A DNA stretch of 64,000 nt from Vibrio sp. Hep-1b-8 (GCF_006124995.1 NZ_QEWN01000008.1:1-64000); one strand, 5' to 3'; numbered from the stretch's first letter, positions 30,008 through 40,257 are shown. Numbers and translations: made by a program. The notes: a model not told the origin generated them from the sequence alone.

Positions 30008-30028
30008 GGGAGCTGATACGCTCCCTTA
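30005..30028. terminator. Hairpin between the patatin gene and pykA
   Basis: Arms TAAGGGAGC and GCTCCCTTA with a TGATAC loop lie between two convergent genes. They could serve both, though the T-runs are short. Confidence 0.65.
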
Positions 30029-30050
30029 ACGGTTGCAGAGTGCTGACTTG

Positions 30051-31493
30051 TTATGCAGCTAAGATACGCATACAGTTGGTTGAACCAACTACGTCCATTA
30101 CATCCCCCTGAGTAATAATCACTAGGTCACCATCGTCTAATAATCCACGTTGCTTCAAGGTGGCGACAGCGGCTTCGGCCGTGGCGAGCCCCGTCGCTGA
30201 CTTATCATCAAAGAAGACAGGGAATACGCCGCGATAAAGCGCCGATAAATTGAGCGTACTTTCATTGCGTGAGAGAGCGAAGATTGGTAGCCCCGAGCTC
30301 AAGCGAGACATCATAAGCGCGGTACGACCGGATTCAGTCAGTGTCACAATGCCTTTGATTCCACGCATGTGGTTTGCTGCAAACATTGTTGACATTGCAA
30401 TCGTCTCTTCACCTGTCTCAAATACGGACTCCATTCGGTAGCTAGAACGGTTTACAGCGGACATTTTCTCTGCCCCTAAACAGACTTCTGCCATCGAGCG
30501 AACAGTTTCCAGTGGGTATTTGCCCGCAGCGGTTTCACCTGACAACATAACGGCATCGGTGCCGTCTAAGACCGCATTGGCTACGTCCATTACTTCGGCA
30601 CGAGTCGGCATTGGGTTTTCCATCATCGACTCCATCATCTGCGTCGCCGTGATAACGGTTCGGTTGAGTGCTCGAGCTCTGCGGATAAGTTGTTTTTGAA
30701 CACCCACAAGCTCTGGGTCACCAATTTCGACCCCTAAATCACCACGCGCAACCATCACCGCATCCGAAGCAATGATGATGTCGTCAATGTTAGCTTCACT
30801 CTCTACTGTTTCGGCACGTTCCACTTTGGCGACGAGACGGGTCTGTAGCCCTGCATCGGTCGCGAGTCTGCGGGCATACTTCATATCTTCCCCGTTGCGA
30901 GGAAATGAAACCGCAAGGTAGTCAACGTTAATTTCGGCTGCGAGCTTGATATCTTTCTTGTCCTTCTCTGTGAGCGCTTCAGCAGAGAGACCACCGCCTT
31001 TTTTGTTTATCCCTTTGTTGTTTGATAGCGGGCCACCAATAATAACTTTGGTACGGACTTCTGTACCGTTAACAGCAATGACCTGTAGCTGAACACGGCC
31101 ATCGTCAAGCAGTAGAATGTCGCCTGTCGAGACATCGTTTGGTAGTTCTTTATAGTCAAGACCGACTGCATCCTTATTGCCTTCACCCGGAGGTAAGGCG
31201 CTGTCGAGAGTGAAAATATCGCCGATAGAGAGGGTGATTTTGCCTTCTTTAAATGTGGATACACGAATTTTTGGGCCTTGAAGGTCTCCCAGAATTGCGA
31301 CATGAGTGCCCAGTTTTGCAGCGATGTTACGAACTCGTGTTGCTCGCTCACGATGATCGTCTGCGGTTCCGTGCGAGAAGTTCATCCGTACTACATTGAC
31401 CCCAGCTTCGATAATTGCTTCCAGCATGCCGGGTTGATCGGTAGAAGGTCCTAGAGTAGAGACAATTTTTGTTCTTCTTTGGATTGCAGTCAT
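30051..31493 (-). CDS. pykA: Pyruvate kinase II (PykA)
   Basis: The last step of glycolysis: phosphoenolpyruvate plus ADP to pyruvate plus ATP. It is collinear over its whole 480 residues with the E. coli PykA type (AMP/sugar-phosphate regulated) rather than PykF. It has [13 protein letters not shown] at the start, [16 protein letters not shown] near 70, the catalytic lysine region VAKVERAE (near 222), [13 protein letters not shown] (near 248), and TQMMESM. It is a single gene; neighbouring mlc and ptsG make this a sugar-metabolism cluster. Confidence 0.96.
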   Translation of the reverse strand: MTAIQRRTKIVSTLGPSTDQPGMLEAIIEAGVNVVRMNFSHGTADDHRERATRVRNIAAKLGTHVAILGDLQGPKIRVSTFKEGKITLSIGDIFTLDSALPPGEGNKDAVGLDYKELPNDVSTGDILLLDDGRVQLQVIAVNGTEVRTKVIIGGPLSNNKGINKKGGGLSAEALTEKDKKDIKLAAEINVDYLAVSFPRNGEDMKYARRLATDAGLQTRLVAKVERAETVESEANIDDIIIASDAVMVARGDLGVEIGDPELVGVQKQLIRRARALNRTVITATQMMESMMENPMPTRAEVMDVANAVLDGTDAVMLSGETAAGKYPLETVRSMAEVCLGAEKMSAVNRSSYRMESVFETGEETIAMSTMFAANHMRGIKGIVTLTESGRTALMMSRLSSGLPIFALSRNESTLNLSALYRGVFPVFFDDKSATGLATAEAAVATLKQRGLLDDGDLVIITQGDVMDVVGSTNCMRILAA

Positions 31494-31832
31494 TCGGATC
31501 TCCTTGGTTTGACTTTGCCGCGTACTCGTTAACGTGCGGCACCTGTGCTTTTTTCCGTACTTACGTCAGGTTAGCTATAAGTATATACCTGAGTAAAATC
31601 TGTGCTAATAAATCACATTACAATTCGATGTCGGTCTGTGAAAAGGTGATTGAAGAGATATTTATTAACGCAAAAAAATGCGAATCGATTTGTGATAAAT
31701 CCTTCGCTATTTGATTAGGAACACAAAGAATCATGTTTATACGTGACACTTGTCACGGCAATCTATCAAAGCTCTTCACAATTACTTCGCAAAGTAAAAA
31801 AATTGTCGAGTTGTTGATATTTGGAGCACTCT
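31494..31832. promoter_or_regulatory. Divergent promoter region of pykA and mlc
   Basis: 339 bases, AT-rich towards mlc. A small hairpin, CGCA/TGCG around an A-run, lies near 31669-31683. GGAG at 31823-31826 is the mlc ribosome-binding site. I see no gene and no site I can assign to a known regulator. Confidence 0.45.
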
Positions 31833-33050
31833 ATGTACATGGCTCAACCCGGCCATATTGATCATATCAAGCAGGTCAATGCTGGCCGCGTATATAAACT
31901 TATTGATCAAAAAGGACCTATTTCGCGGATTGACCTCTCCAAACAGAGTGAGCTGGCGCCAGCTAGCATTACCAAAATCACCCGAGAGCTCATCGAAGCG
32001 CATCTTATTCATGAAACCACGGTTCAAGAAGCGACCAGTCGTGGACGTCCTGCTGTTGGTTTGCAAGTCAACAATGAAGGTTGGCAGTTCCTATCTATGC
32101 GTCTTGGACGTGGCTACTTAACAATCGCTTTGCATGAGCTGGGTGGGGACGTTCTAATCGACACCAAAATCGATATCCATGAAGTGGACCAAGATGATGT
32201 TCTCGCTCGCTTACTTCATGAAATTGATGAGTTTTTTCAAACCTACTCAGAGCAGTTAGATCGCGTAACCAGTATCGCGATTACTTTACCAGGTCTCGTT
32301 AACTCTGAGCAGGGGATAGTGTTGCAGATGCCGCACTACAATGTTGAGAATCTGCCGTTAGGGCCAGAAATATACAAGGTGACGGGGTTGCCAGTATTTA
32401 TTGCCAACGATACGCGCGCATGGGCTTTAGCTGAGAAGCTGTTCGGTCATTCGCAAGATAATGAGAATTCGGTTCTGATCTCTATTCACCACGGCTTAGG
32501 TGCGGGGATTGTGCTGGATGGACGCGTACTGCAAGGGCGTCATGGCAATATTGGTGAACTCGGTCATATCCAAATCGATCCCAATGGCAAGTTATGTCAT
32601 TGTGGAAACCGTGGGTGTCTAGAAACGGTTGCCAGTTCTCAGGCAATTAGGGGGGAGGTGACGCAGCGTATCGCTCAGGGCGAAGCTTCTTCCCTGTCGG
32701 AAATAGAAGAGATCACCGTAGAAGATATCTGTGAAGCGGCTGAAAATGGCGACCCGCTCGCTGTTGATGTGATTGAAAAACTTGGCCGTTACCTTGGCTC
32801 TGCGATTGCAATTGTGATTAACCTCTTCAACCCAGAAAAGGTGTTGATTGGTGGGGTGATTAACCAAGCGAAAGAAGTACTTTACCCTGCGATTCAAACT
32901 TGTATTGAAGAGCAAAGCTTACCCGTGTATCACCAAGACTTAGAGCTCGTAGAGTCACGCTTCTATAAGCAGGCGACGATGCCAGGAGCGGCATTAATCA
33001 AGCAAGCTCTTTATGATGGTCTATTGTTGATGAAGGTTATCGAAGGATAG
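31833..33050 (+). CDS. mlc: ROK-family transcriptional repressor Mlc
   Basis: The glucose-responsive repressor of PTS genes; in E. coli it is inactivated by binding dephosphorylated PtsG. A winged-helix DNA-binding domain (about 10-75, including DLSKQSELAPASITKIT) precedes a ROK sugar-kinase-like domain. The zinc-binding cysteines are in GKLCHCGNRGCLE (about 252-264), and ISIHHGLGAGIVLDGR is near 220. The start at ATG 31833 is set by GGAG six bases upstream; an earlier TTG would overlap that site. The length of 405 residues equals E. coli Mlc. Its natural target ptsG lies 5 kb away. Confidence 0.93.
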   Translation: MYMAQPGHIDHIKQVNAGRVYKLIDQKGPISRIDLSKQSELAPASITKITRELIEAHLIHETTVQEATSRGRPAVGLQVNNEGWQFLSMRLGRGYLTIALHELGGDVLIDTKIDIHEVDQDDVLARLLHEIDEFFQTYSEQLDRVTSIAITLPGLVNSEQGIVLQMPHYNVENLPLGPEIYKVTGLPVFIANDTRAWALAEKLFGHSQDNENSVLISIHHGLGAGIVLDGRVLQGRHGNIGELGHIQIDPNGKLCHCGNRGCLETVASSQAIRGEVTQRIAQGEASSLSEIEEITVEDICEAAENGDPLAVDVIEKLGRYLGSAIAIVINLFNPEKVLIGGVINQAKEVLYPAIQTCIEEQSLPVYHQDLELVESRFYKQATMPGAALIKQALYDGLLLMKVIEG

Positions 33051-33084
33051 TAGTTTCTGAGCTGTAGTTCCTTTATCTTTCTAG

Positions 33085-33125
33085 TAAACCCATATAATCT
33101 TGAATGATATATGGGTTTATTTTTA
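33085..33125 (+). terminator. Terminator of mlc
   Basis: 12-base arms TAAACCCATATA and TATATGGGTTTA with an 11-base loop, followed by TTTTTA, 35 bases after the stop. Confidence 0.85.
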
Positions 33126-33179
33126 CGTTAGTCTTGCTATAGACTACTTTTGTTATATACACATCGGTCGAGAAGTAGT

Positions 33180-34127
33180 ATGTCTGGAGTTTTAAATACC
33201 GTTGATCAGCGAACTAATCTAGTGGGTGAAAACCGCCTAGAGCTTCTGTTGTTTAGCTTGAATAGCAGGCAGGTTTTCGCCATCAACGTATTCAAAGTAC
33301 GTGAAGTGATCAAGGTTCCACCGTTGACCAAAATGCCCGGTTCGCATCACCATATCACCGGCGTTGCTTCTCTTCGTGGTGTCTCCGTTCCTGTTATTGA
33401 TTTGCGTGCCGCAATTGGTTTTCCTCCATCTCGTCTAGAGAATCAAGAAGAAAATCTGATCATCACGGAATATAACCGAACCATACAAGGGTTTCTGGTT
33501 GGTCAGGTGCGCAATATCGTTAATACCGCATGGACGGAAATTCAGCCTCCGCCAAAAACCGCAGGTCGAGCAAACTACTTAACGGCGATCACGCATGTTA
33601 AAGGTGGTGACAATCTAGATATCGTTGAAATCATCGATGTCGAGAAGGTGCTGGCTGAGATTATTGACTATGACATTTCTATCTCGGAAGGGGTTCTTGA
33701 TCATGATTTGGTGACCGAGATGGTTGGTCGTAACGTTCTGATTGTTGATGATTCTTCGACAGCACGTACTCAAGTGCGTGGTACTTTGTCACAGCTTGGC
33801 CTGAATATTATTGAATGTCGCGATGGCTTAGAAGCGCTCAATTTACTTAAGTCGTGGTGCGACGAAGGTAAGAACGTCGTTGAAGACCTGTTGTTGATGA
33901 TCACAGATGCCGAAATGCCAGAAATGGATGGCTACAAGCTGACTCATGAAGTTCGTAGTGATCCCCGAATGAAAGATCTTTTTGTCACACTCAATACTTC
34001 TCTCAGTGGCAGTTTTAATGATGCCATGGTGAAAAAGGTAGGCTGTGACCGTTTTATTTCTAAGTTCCAGCCGGACTTATTGGTTCAAGTGGCGCAAGAT
34101 CGTCTGCGCGATGTATTGAATAAATAG
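33180..34127 (+). CDS. cheV: Chemotaxis coupling protein CheV
   Basis: Links chemoreceptors to CheA. A CheW-like domain (residues about 15-160, with VREVIKVPPLTKMPGS and VASLRGVSVPVIDLR) is followed by a response-regulator receiver domain. The acidic pocket of that domain lies in LIVDDSSTARTQ and the phospho-aspartate in LLMITDAEMPEMDGY. The start ATG at 33180 gives MSGVLNTVDQRTNLV, the common CheV beginning; an upstream start would add ten residues without similarity. The length is 315 residues. Single gene, followed by a terminator. Confidence 0.94.
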   Translation: MSGVLNTVDQRTNLVGENRLELLLFSLNSRQVFAINVFKVREVIKVPPLTKMPGSHHHITGVASLRGVSVPVIDLRAAIGFPPSRLENQEENLIITEYNRTIQGFLVGQVRNIVNTAWTEIQPPPKTAGRANYLTAITHVKGGDNLDIVEIIDVEKVLAEIIDYDISISEGVLDHDLVTEMVGRNVLIVDDSSTARTQVRGTLSQLGLNIIECRDGLEALNLLKSWCDEGKNVVEDLLLMITDAEMPEMDGYKLTHEVRSDPRMKDLFVTLNTSLSGSFNDAMVKKVGCDRFISKFQPDLLVQVAQDRLRDVLNK

Positions 34128-34151
34128 AGATTATCGATATCTGTATTGATT

Positions 34152-34175
34152 AAAGGGAGCATTGCTCCCTTTTGC
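34152..34175 (+). terminator. Terminator of cheV
   Basis: Arms AAAGGGAGC and GCTCCCTTT with an ATT loop and a short T-run lie 25 bases after cheV. They may also serve dnaE2 from the other side. Confidence 0.82.
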
Positions 34176-34205
34176 TTAATTTATAATGGGCTTATATCGT
34201 TGAAT

Positions 34206-37200
34206 TTAGTGAAAGTCCCGCGATTTACTGCGTAAATCTTGCAGCTTATCGGTCATATCGATCAAACGGCCGGCAATAACATGATGAACATCCCCTTCTT
34301 TCTCTAGAATCCCTTTCACCTGCAAGATCTTTGCGGTCAAATAGGCGGCTTTTTGGGCCCGTGAGGTTGCTTTCCAAACCACGACATTGATGTTGCCTGT
34401 ATCATCTTCGAGCGTGAAAAACGTCACTCCTGCGGCGGTGCCAGGTGACTGTTTCCCCGTTACGACACCTGTCACCGTGACTAAAGACTGATGTGCTTTC
34501 TGTGCCAAATCACGCATACGAGTAAAGCGACCGAGAACACCGCTTTCATCCAATAGAGTGATAGGATGCTTGGCAAGAGATAGCCCAGTCGCGGCATAAT
34601 CTTCAAGGATAGTTTGACTTTCGGAAGGTACATTCACAGTGGGGAATTCAGCTTCTTGCATATGCTGAAATAGAGGGAGCTCAGAGAGAGTGTCCATCAT
34701 TGCCCAGCGGGTCTGATAGCGATTATTACTTAGACTATGCATGGCGTTGGCGGACGCTAGCAGCTCAAGATCACGTTGGTTGAGACCAATATGTTTAAGT
34801 TGATTGATATGAGTAAATCTCGTTTCGGCTCTGGCATGGAGCAATTGTTTAGCACTCTGAGTGCTGAAGCCTTTGATTTGTCTGAGTCCAAGCCGAATTG
34901 CCCACTTCCCCTGTTCACAAACGACGTGGTGATCGTATTGTGAGGCATTCACACAGACTGGCAAAATATGAACACCATGGCGACGAGCGTCTTGTACGAG
35001 TTGTGAGGCACTATAAAAACCCATCGGCAGGCTATTGAGAAGCGATGTATAAAAAGCCTCAGGGTAGTAATGCTTGAGCCATGCCGAGCAATAAGCAAGT
35101 ACTGCAAAAGAGGCTGAGTGACTTTCTGGAAAGCCGTATTCACCAAATCCAAGTATCTGGGCGAAGATGCGTTCAGCAAACTCAATCTCATAGCCTCTGG
35201 CGAGCATGCCTTCTATCAGCTTGGTTTTGAATTTGACTAAGTCACCACTCTTTTTCCACGCGGCCATAGCACGGCGAAGTTGATCCGCTTCCCCCCCACT
35301 GAAGCCCGCAGCCACCATGGCAATTTTAATCACTTGTTCCTGAAAAATAGGCACACCGAGAGTCCTCTCGAGTACGCTGCGCACCTCTTGTGATGGGTAC
35401 TCGACACTTTCTTCGCCATTTCTGCGTTTTAGGTAGGGATGAACCATGTCACCTTGAATCGGGCCAGGACGAACAATGGCAATCTGGATGACGAGATCGT
35501 AATAGCAGGCGGGTTTTAAGCGTGGTAGCATGCTCATTTGTGCCCGAGATTCGATTTGAAACACACCGACAGTATCGGCTTTCTGAATCATGCGGTAGAC
35601 CTTGCTATCATCCTGACGCCGGGTGATTTCCGCGATGGTGAGTGTACGGTGGTGGAGACGTTCAATGAGGTCAAAGCATTTACGAATCGCAGTCAGCATT
35701 CCTAGGGCTAATACGTCTACTTTCAACAGTTTCAGTGACTCTAGATCATCCTTATCCCATTGAATAACGGTTCTGTCTACCATCGATGCGTTTTCTACTG
35801 GGACGAGCTCATATAGCGGCCCTGCGGCAATAATAAAACCGCCCACATGTTGCGAGAGATGACGTGGAAAACCAAGAATATCATTCACCAACGAGATGAA
35901 CTGTTCCCCCTTTAGCGAGTCTGGTTGAAGACCAAGCTCCACTATCTGAGCTTGCCATCCCTGAGCTCGGTCGCGGCGATTGATATTTTTGATAAAGTAA
36001 TCCAACTGACTCTCTTCGATTCCCAACGCTTTACCTACATCACGCACGGCGCTTTTGAAACGGTACGAAATGACCGTAGCGGCGAGTGCGGCACGTTCGC
36101 GACCATATTTTTGATAAATATACTGGATGACTTCTTCGCGTCGTTCATGCTCAAAATCGACATCAATATCCGGCGGCTCATCGCGTTCACGGCTGATGAA
36201 CCGTTCGAACAGGACGGAGATTTTTCTGGGATCCACAGAGGTAATCTCTAAGCAGTAACAGACGACTGAGTTGGCGGCTGACCCCCGACCCTGATAGAGG
36301 ATATGGTTGTTTTTGGCGAACATGACGATGTCATGAATGGTCAAAAAATAGAATGGATAATTAAGCTCGTCGATCAGTGCGAGCTCTTTATTAATCGTCG
36401 TTTCGATATCACTTGGAACGCCATCTGGAAAGCGCAGCTTTTTACCATGTTCAACTAACTTGGTTAGGTAACTCATCGGCGTGTGTCCATCGGGGACCAG
36501 CTCGCTTGGATATTCGTATTGAAGCTCTCCTAAACTGAAGGTACAGCGGTTGGCAACCGCTATACTTTCTTGCAACCATTCAGCTTTAAACAACTTAGTG
36601 AGCTTTTCCTGACTGCGTAGTGTTCGTTCGGTGTTTGTTAATCGCTGCTCACCTATTTCACTCACGCTACAACCGTGCTTTATTGCAGTCAGAGTGTGTT
36701 GCAGTGGTAAACGAGTCGCGGTATGCATTAATACGCCACCACAAGCGGTAATGGGTAATTGATGGTGAGTGGCGAGTTGCTGACAGTGTTCTAGGTATTG
36801 TTTGTCATCGGATTTAAGATGACGCTGTACGCCAACCCAAAGTCGATGTCGGTGATGCTGAGTGAGCCAATGTCCCCACTTATTGTCAGTGGTTCTATGA
36901 CAAGGAAGCCAGATGAGCAAGCAACGCTTAGCCGACATCAAATCCCATTCTGACAGCTGATAGCTGCCTTTTTCAGAACGTCTCCTAGCATTGGTGATAA
37001 TTCGACAAAGCTCTGCATAGGCCTCTCTGTTGGGGCATAACAGAACGATCTGACAGTCGTCATTGAGCCAGAACATGCTGCCTATAATCAGCTTAATATT
37101 AAGATTATGCTGTTGGCTGGCGCTATAAGCTCGGACGACTCCCGCAACAGAGCACTCGTCAGTGATAGCCAGCGAGTGATAGCGAAGAAAGTCCGCTTGT

Positions 37201-37277
37201 AAGATCAACTCTTCAGCATGCGAAGCGCCGCTAAGAAAAGAGAAGTTACTTTGACAAAACAGTTCAGCGTAAGTCAT
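34206..37277 (-). CDS. dnaE2: Error-prone DNA polymerase DnaE2 (ImuC)
   Basis: A C-family polymerase of the mutagenic translesion cassette. It has an N-terminal PHP domain (about 1-200, starting MTYAELFCQSNFSFLSGAS) and the palm with catalytic acids in EPPDIDVDFEHERREEV (near 375). The fingers follow, and an OB-fold near the C-terminus (VTVTGVVTGKQSPGT). At 1023 residues it is shorter than DnaE1, as usual for DnaE2. It is the last gene of imuA-imuB-dnaE2, with gaps of 2 and 11 bases. Induction by DNA damage is expected from the LexA box upstream of imuA. Confidence 0.95.
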   Translation of the reverse strand: MTYAELFCQSNFSFLSGASHAEELILQADFLRYHSLAITDECSVAGVVRAYSASQQHNLNIKLIIGSMFWLNDDCQIVLLCPNREAYAELCRIITNARRRSEKGSYQLSEWDLMSAKRCLLIWLPCHRTTDNKWGHWLTQHHRHRLWVGVQRHLKSDDKQYLEHCQQLATHHQLPITACGGVLMHTATRLPLQHTLTAIKHGCSVSEIGEQRLTNTERTLRSQEKLTKLFKAEWLQESIAVANRCTFSLGELQYEYPSELVPDGHTPMSYLTKLVEHGKKLRFPDGVPSDIETTINKELALIDELNYPFYFLTIHDIVMFAKNNHILYQGRGSAANSVVCYCLEITSVDPRKISVLFERFISRERDEPPDIDVDFEHERREEVIQYIYQKYGRERAALAATVISYRFKSAVRDVGKALGIEESQLDYFIKNINRRDRAQGWQAQIVELGLQPDSLKGEQFISLVNDILGFPRHLSQHVGGFIIAAGPLYELVPVENASMVDRTVIQWDKDDLESLKLLKVDVLALGMLTAIRKCFDLIERLHHRTLTIAEITRRQDDSKVYRMIQKADTVGVFQIESRAQMSMLPRLKPACYYDLVIQIAIVRPGPIQGDMVHPYLKRRNGEESVEYPSQEVRSVLERTLGVPIFQEQVIKIAMVAAGFSGGEADQLRRAMAAWKKSGDLVKFKTKLIEGMLARGYEIEFAERIFAQILGFGEYGFPESHSASFAVLAYCSAWLKHYYPEAFYTSLLNSLPMGFYSASQLVQDARRHGVHILPVCVNASQYDHHVVCEQGKWAIRLGLRQIKGFSTQSAKQLLHARAETRFTHINQLKHIGLNQRDLELLASANAMHSLSNNRYQTRWAMMDTLSELPLFQHMQEAEFPTVNVPSESQTILEDYAATGLSLAKHPITLLDESGVLGRFTRMRDLAQKAHQSLVTVTGVVTGKQSPGTAAGVTFFTLEDDTGNINVVVWKATSRAQKAAYLTAKILQVKGILEKEGDVHHVIAGRLIDMTDKLQDLRSKSRDFH

Positions 37278-37288
37278 ATCAACACTCG

Positions 37289-38689
37289 TCAGCTAAACAT
37301 CCCGTGGACGAACCACAGGTGATCCTGATTACGAAATACCCATAGCCAACGTCCTGCGTGACTGCGAGCAACGAAGTAATCACGGGTCATATCATCGCCA
37401 TCCCACCAGCCAGTAACGAGACGTTCAGGACCTTGAATAATGGCAATCTTTTCCATTAACGGCTCGGGTTTATATAACAATAAACTCGGACGTAAGCGAT
37501 AACTGATATGACGTATAGGGATTGGTAGAGTTGGGTCACAGAGAAAGGTCGCCTTTTCAGGACGAGGATCATGGCTGTGAGCGGCTTTACGCACGTGTTC
37601 ATTACCTAGCTTCGCTTGCAGAAGACCTATCAGTTCCAGTTCGGCCTGTTCGCCTTGCACGCCGTTAAAGAGATCGGCGCTGGTGGATTCTAGCTCTCCG
37701 GCGCGAATGAGACGCAAGGTTAATCCTTGAACCGGAGCCTCCAGTTTGATTGACTCCATTGTTAGGCGACAAAGAGTCAGCCATCGTGTGGTGAGATAAT
37801 CCCCACTAGCGGAATAAAAGCTGACTGTGCACTCTTCTTTATCGCGTTGATGTAATCGCAGTGCCAGCTCGTAGCCCACTTGATTGCGTAGCGTCAGGAA
37901 GCATTCGAGTTTATCGAGTAGTTTGGTTAAAGGTTTTTCTAGCCATTGGACATTTTCGATGTCGAACAGAAGTTCTTGATAGCATTCAAAATGTTCAGGG
38001 GGGTGATAAAACGTGATAGGATGTTTGAATTGCCCCATCAGACGTCCTACGTAGTTGACGAGATCAATATCAAAACGACGAGCGACCTCTTGCATCGGTA
38101 AGGCGAGAAGCTGCTCAAGGGTCGTCACTCCAACTCGTTGCAGTTTTTCAACTTGCTTGTGCTCTAATTCAGTAGCAAAGAGCGGAAAAGGGGCCATCGC
38201 CGAGATAATTTTCTCTTTATCGAGCGTCAGTAGTGCGACACCTGATTTGGCTAACAGCATGGCCGAGAATGGCGAGAATCCGATCGAGTACAGATAGTTA
38301 AGCTGTAACTTTTCAAGATGGTGAGAGACCCGTTGCCAATAGGCGTTCAACCCTCCGTAGAGTGACAGCATACCCGTGACTTTTAATAACACGCCTTGCG
38401 GAGGAAATAAGCAAATATCAGATGTGACCATATAAAGCCATTGGGCAATATTGAGCAACGTTTGCTGTTCGATTTTCGGATCGTAGGGGTGAACTTGTAG
38501 CTTCTGGCACAAAGCACTGGCACTGCCCAACCCCATACCTAGCTGAATACCTTCGTCGAGAGCCGCTTGGTTACATTGCACCACTTTAAAATGGCTTGAT
38601 TCAACAATCGCCAGTGGTGATGCGCTGTTTTCTGCAAATAATGCATCCAGCTGCAAGGTTGGGAAATGAAGGTAGATCCAACTTTGCAT
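37289..38689 (-). CDS. imuB: ImuB, Y-family polymerase-like mutasome protein
   Basis: A Y-family polymerase fold without catalytic acidic residues; in other bacteria it connects DnaE2 to the beta clamp. The start MQSWIYLHFPTLQLDALF has no DxD metal motif, consistent with an inactive polymerase. The helix-hairpin-helix-like region VEKLQRVGVTTLEQLLALP is near 175. It has 466 residues. The C-terminal KPEPLMEKIAIIQGPERLVTGWWDG is typical of ImuB. It lies between imuA and dnaE2 with minimal spacing. Confidence 0.92.
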   Translation of the reverse strand: MQSWIYLHFPTLQLDALFAENSASPLAIVESSHFKVVQCNQAALDEGIQLGMGLGSASALCQKLQVHPYDPKIEQQTLLNIAQWLYMVTSDICLFPPQGVLLKVTGMLSLYGGLNAYWQRVSHHLEKLQLNYLYSIGFSPFSAMLLAKSGVALLTLDKEKIISAMAPFPLFATELEHKQVEKLQRVGVTTLEQLLALPMQEVARRFDIDLVNYVGRLMGQFKHPITFYHPPEHFECYQELLFDIENVQWLEKPLTKLLDKLECFLTLRNQVGYELALRLHQRDKEECTVSFYSASGDYLTTRWLTLCRLTMESIKLEAPVQGLTLRLIRAGELESTSADLFNGVQGEQAELELIGLLQAKLGNEHVRKAAHSHDPRPEKATFLCDPTLPIPIRHISYRLRPSLLLYKPEPLMEKIAIIQGPERLVTGWWDGDDMTRDYFVARSHAGRWLWVFRNQDHLWFVHGMFS

Positions 38690-38691
38690 AG

Positions 38692-39369
38692 TTAGCCTTG
38701 TTGACGGATCGGGAATGGGATAACGACGGGTGCTTTAGGTTGCAGGGTTAAACTTGGCCAACTTGCACTCATATCGATGACGAAACTGCCCTGTGGCCAG
38801 CCTCCTTTGCGTTTAGTGATGGTCACTTCAATACCAAGCGGGTGGGGCAGCAATGTCATAGTTAAGCTGACAGGTAGAGAAAAGAGACTTTTTGCTACGC
38901 TTTTAAAGACGAAGTGCAGGCAGTTGCCACGTTCACTTGCGACTTGCAGTCGTCTGGCTTGGTGAACTTCAAGCTCAGGATGCCAAAGCAACACATTGCT
39001 ACACGCGCCACTGCGCAGGCACTGTTCAGCCGCCCACAATGCTTGGTGCGGGTTGCGAGGGGAGATCATCAGGACTTTATTCGTGTCTAAGCCCAAATGA
39101 TGAAGCTGCTCAGCACATAAGTAACCCGGTGCTTGAATGAAGACAGATAATCGATCTTGGCTGGTGTTTTTCAGGTGTGGCAGCACTAGGCGTAATTCAC
39201 CAATGCTGGTCTCACTTTGTAACTCGACGACGCCATATTTTGGAAAGCCACCTTCGAGCTTTTGATCCAAGAGTTCATAGCCTGTTGAGTAGTAATCGTG
39301 GTGTTCAGGTGTTTGGATTCCTGACCAAAGCCACTGTTTTTTCTTCAGATGCTCGATTAATTCATACAT
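38692..39369 (-). CDS. imuA: ImuA, RecA/SulA-like mutasome protein
   Basis: The first gene of the damage-inducible mutagenesis cassette, 225 residues. It has the ImuA start of the form LWSGIQTPEHHDYYSTGYELLDQKLEGGFP and a RecA-like core whose ATP site is poorly conserved. GVVELQSETSIGELRLVLP takes the place of a classic P-loop. A LexA box lies 11 bases upstream of the start codon. The protein probably interacts with ImuB and RecA; this comes from the family, not from the sequence. Confidence 0.88.
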   Translation of the reverse strand: MYELIEHLKKKQWLWSGIQTPEHHDYYSTGYELLDQKLEGGFPKYGVVELQSETSIGELRLVLPHLKNTSQDRLSVFIQAPGYLCAEQLHHLGLDTNKVLMISPRNPHQALWAAEQCLRSGACSNVLLWHPELEVHQARRLQVASERGNCLHFVFKSVAKSLFSLPVSLTMTLLPHPLGIEVTITKRKGGWPQGSFVIDMSASWPSLTLQPKAPVVIPFPIRQQG

Positions 39370-39379
39370 AATAATTTAC

Positions 39380-39395
39380 CTGTATATATGTACAG
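39380..39395 (-). promoter_or_regulatory. LexA (SOS) box of imuA-imuB-dnaE2
   Basis: CTGTATATATGTACAG matches the gammaproteobacterial consensus CTGT-N8-ACAG exactly. It lies 11-26 bases before the imuA ATG, where bound LexA would block the promoter. Confidence 0.93.
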
Positions 39396-39444
39396 TATAA
39401 TTTATTGAGTATGAACGGCAAGAGGAGAGAGATTTAAATGGATA

Positions 39445-39485
39445 AAAAAACGCCTTGTGCGATTAGAAACAGACCACAAGGCGTT
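39445..39485 (-). terminator. Terminator of yciK
   Basis: Arms ACGCCTTGTG and CACAAGGCGT with a 15-base loop. On the minus strand they are followed by a T6 run. It lies about 30 bases beyond the yciK stop. Confidence 0.82.
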
Positions 39486-39513
39486 GATTGCAATGTAAAA
39501 TAGTTTTTTACGT

Positions 39514-40257
39514 TTATCGTTTTGATTGTGCGTCGATACACTCACCGTTTACGGACTTGCTCTCTGCTGACATCAGGTACAGATAGAGCGGCATAATATC
39601 GAGAGGTGTTTTTAGCAAGTCTGCATCTTCAGCAGGATAAGCTTTAGCACGCATGCCTGTTCGAGTCGCACCTGGATTGATGGCGTTGACACGAATGTTG
39701 CTTTCGCTCAATTCGTCAGCAAGGATCTGCATCATCCCCTCAGTCGCAAACTTGGACATCGCATAAGTTCCCCAGAATGCACGGCCACTATGACCAACCG
39801 TTGATGAGGTAAAAATGATGCGAGCATCTGGCGATTTATGCAGTAGAGGCAGCACAGCTTGAGTCATCAGAAATTGCGCTTTAACGTTAACCTGCATGAT
39901 ATCGTCGTAAGTGTCTTCACCGATCTGATCAAATGGGCTAATGACACCGAGTAAGCTGGCATTGTGCAAAACACCGTCTAAACGACCAAACTGACCCTCA
40001 ATGGTATCAACCATATCGAGGTAGTTTTGTTTAGTCGCGCCTTTCATATCAAGCGGGATAATCGCTGGTTGAGGATAACCAGCCGCTTCGATTTCGTCGT
40101 AAGTCTGCTCCAGCTTTTTCACTGTACGACCAAGTAAAATCACGGTAGCGCCGTGCTCTGCATAAGAGAGCGCCGCTTGCTTACCGATGCCGGCACCTGC
40201 GCCAGTCACCAGAATGACTTTACCTTTCAGGGCATCTGAAGAAACAGCATATTCCAC
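39514..40257 (-). CDS. yciK: YciK-family short-chain oxidoreductase
   Basis: An NAD(P)-dependent dehydrogenase of 247 residues. It has cofactor motif TGAGAGIGKQAA (about 19-30), HNASLLG in place of NNAG, catalytic serine in FTSSTVG, and YAMSK (Tyr near 165). The N-terminal MEYAVSSDALKGKVILVTG and the histidine in LHNAS place it with E. coli YciK, whose substrate is not settled. It is divergent from sohB, as in many gammaproteobacteria. Confidence 0.9.
   Translation of the reverse strand: MEYAVSSDALKGKVILVTGAGAGIGKQAALSYAEHGATVILLGRTVKKLEQTYDEIEAAGYPQPAIIPLDMKGATKQNYLDMVDTIEGQFGRLDGVLHNASLLGVISPFDQIGEDTYDDIMQVNVKAQFLMTQAVLPLLHKSPDARIIFTSSTVGHSGRAFWGTYAMSKFATEGMMQILADELSESNIRVNAINPGATRTGMRAKAYPAEDADLLKTPLDIMPLYLYLMSAESKSVNGECIDAQSKR

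Noticed and set aside
35925..36251. Plus-strand frame inside dnaE2
   Set aside because: Antisense to the conserved polymerase catalytic region; no independent support.
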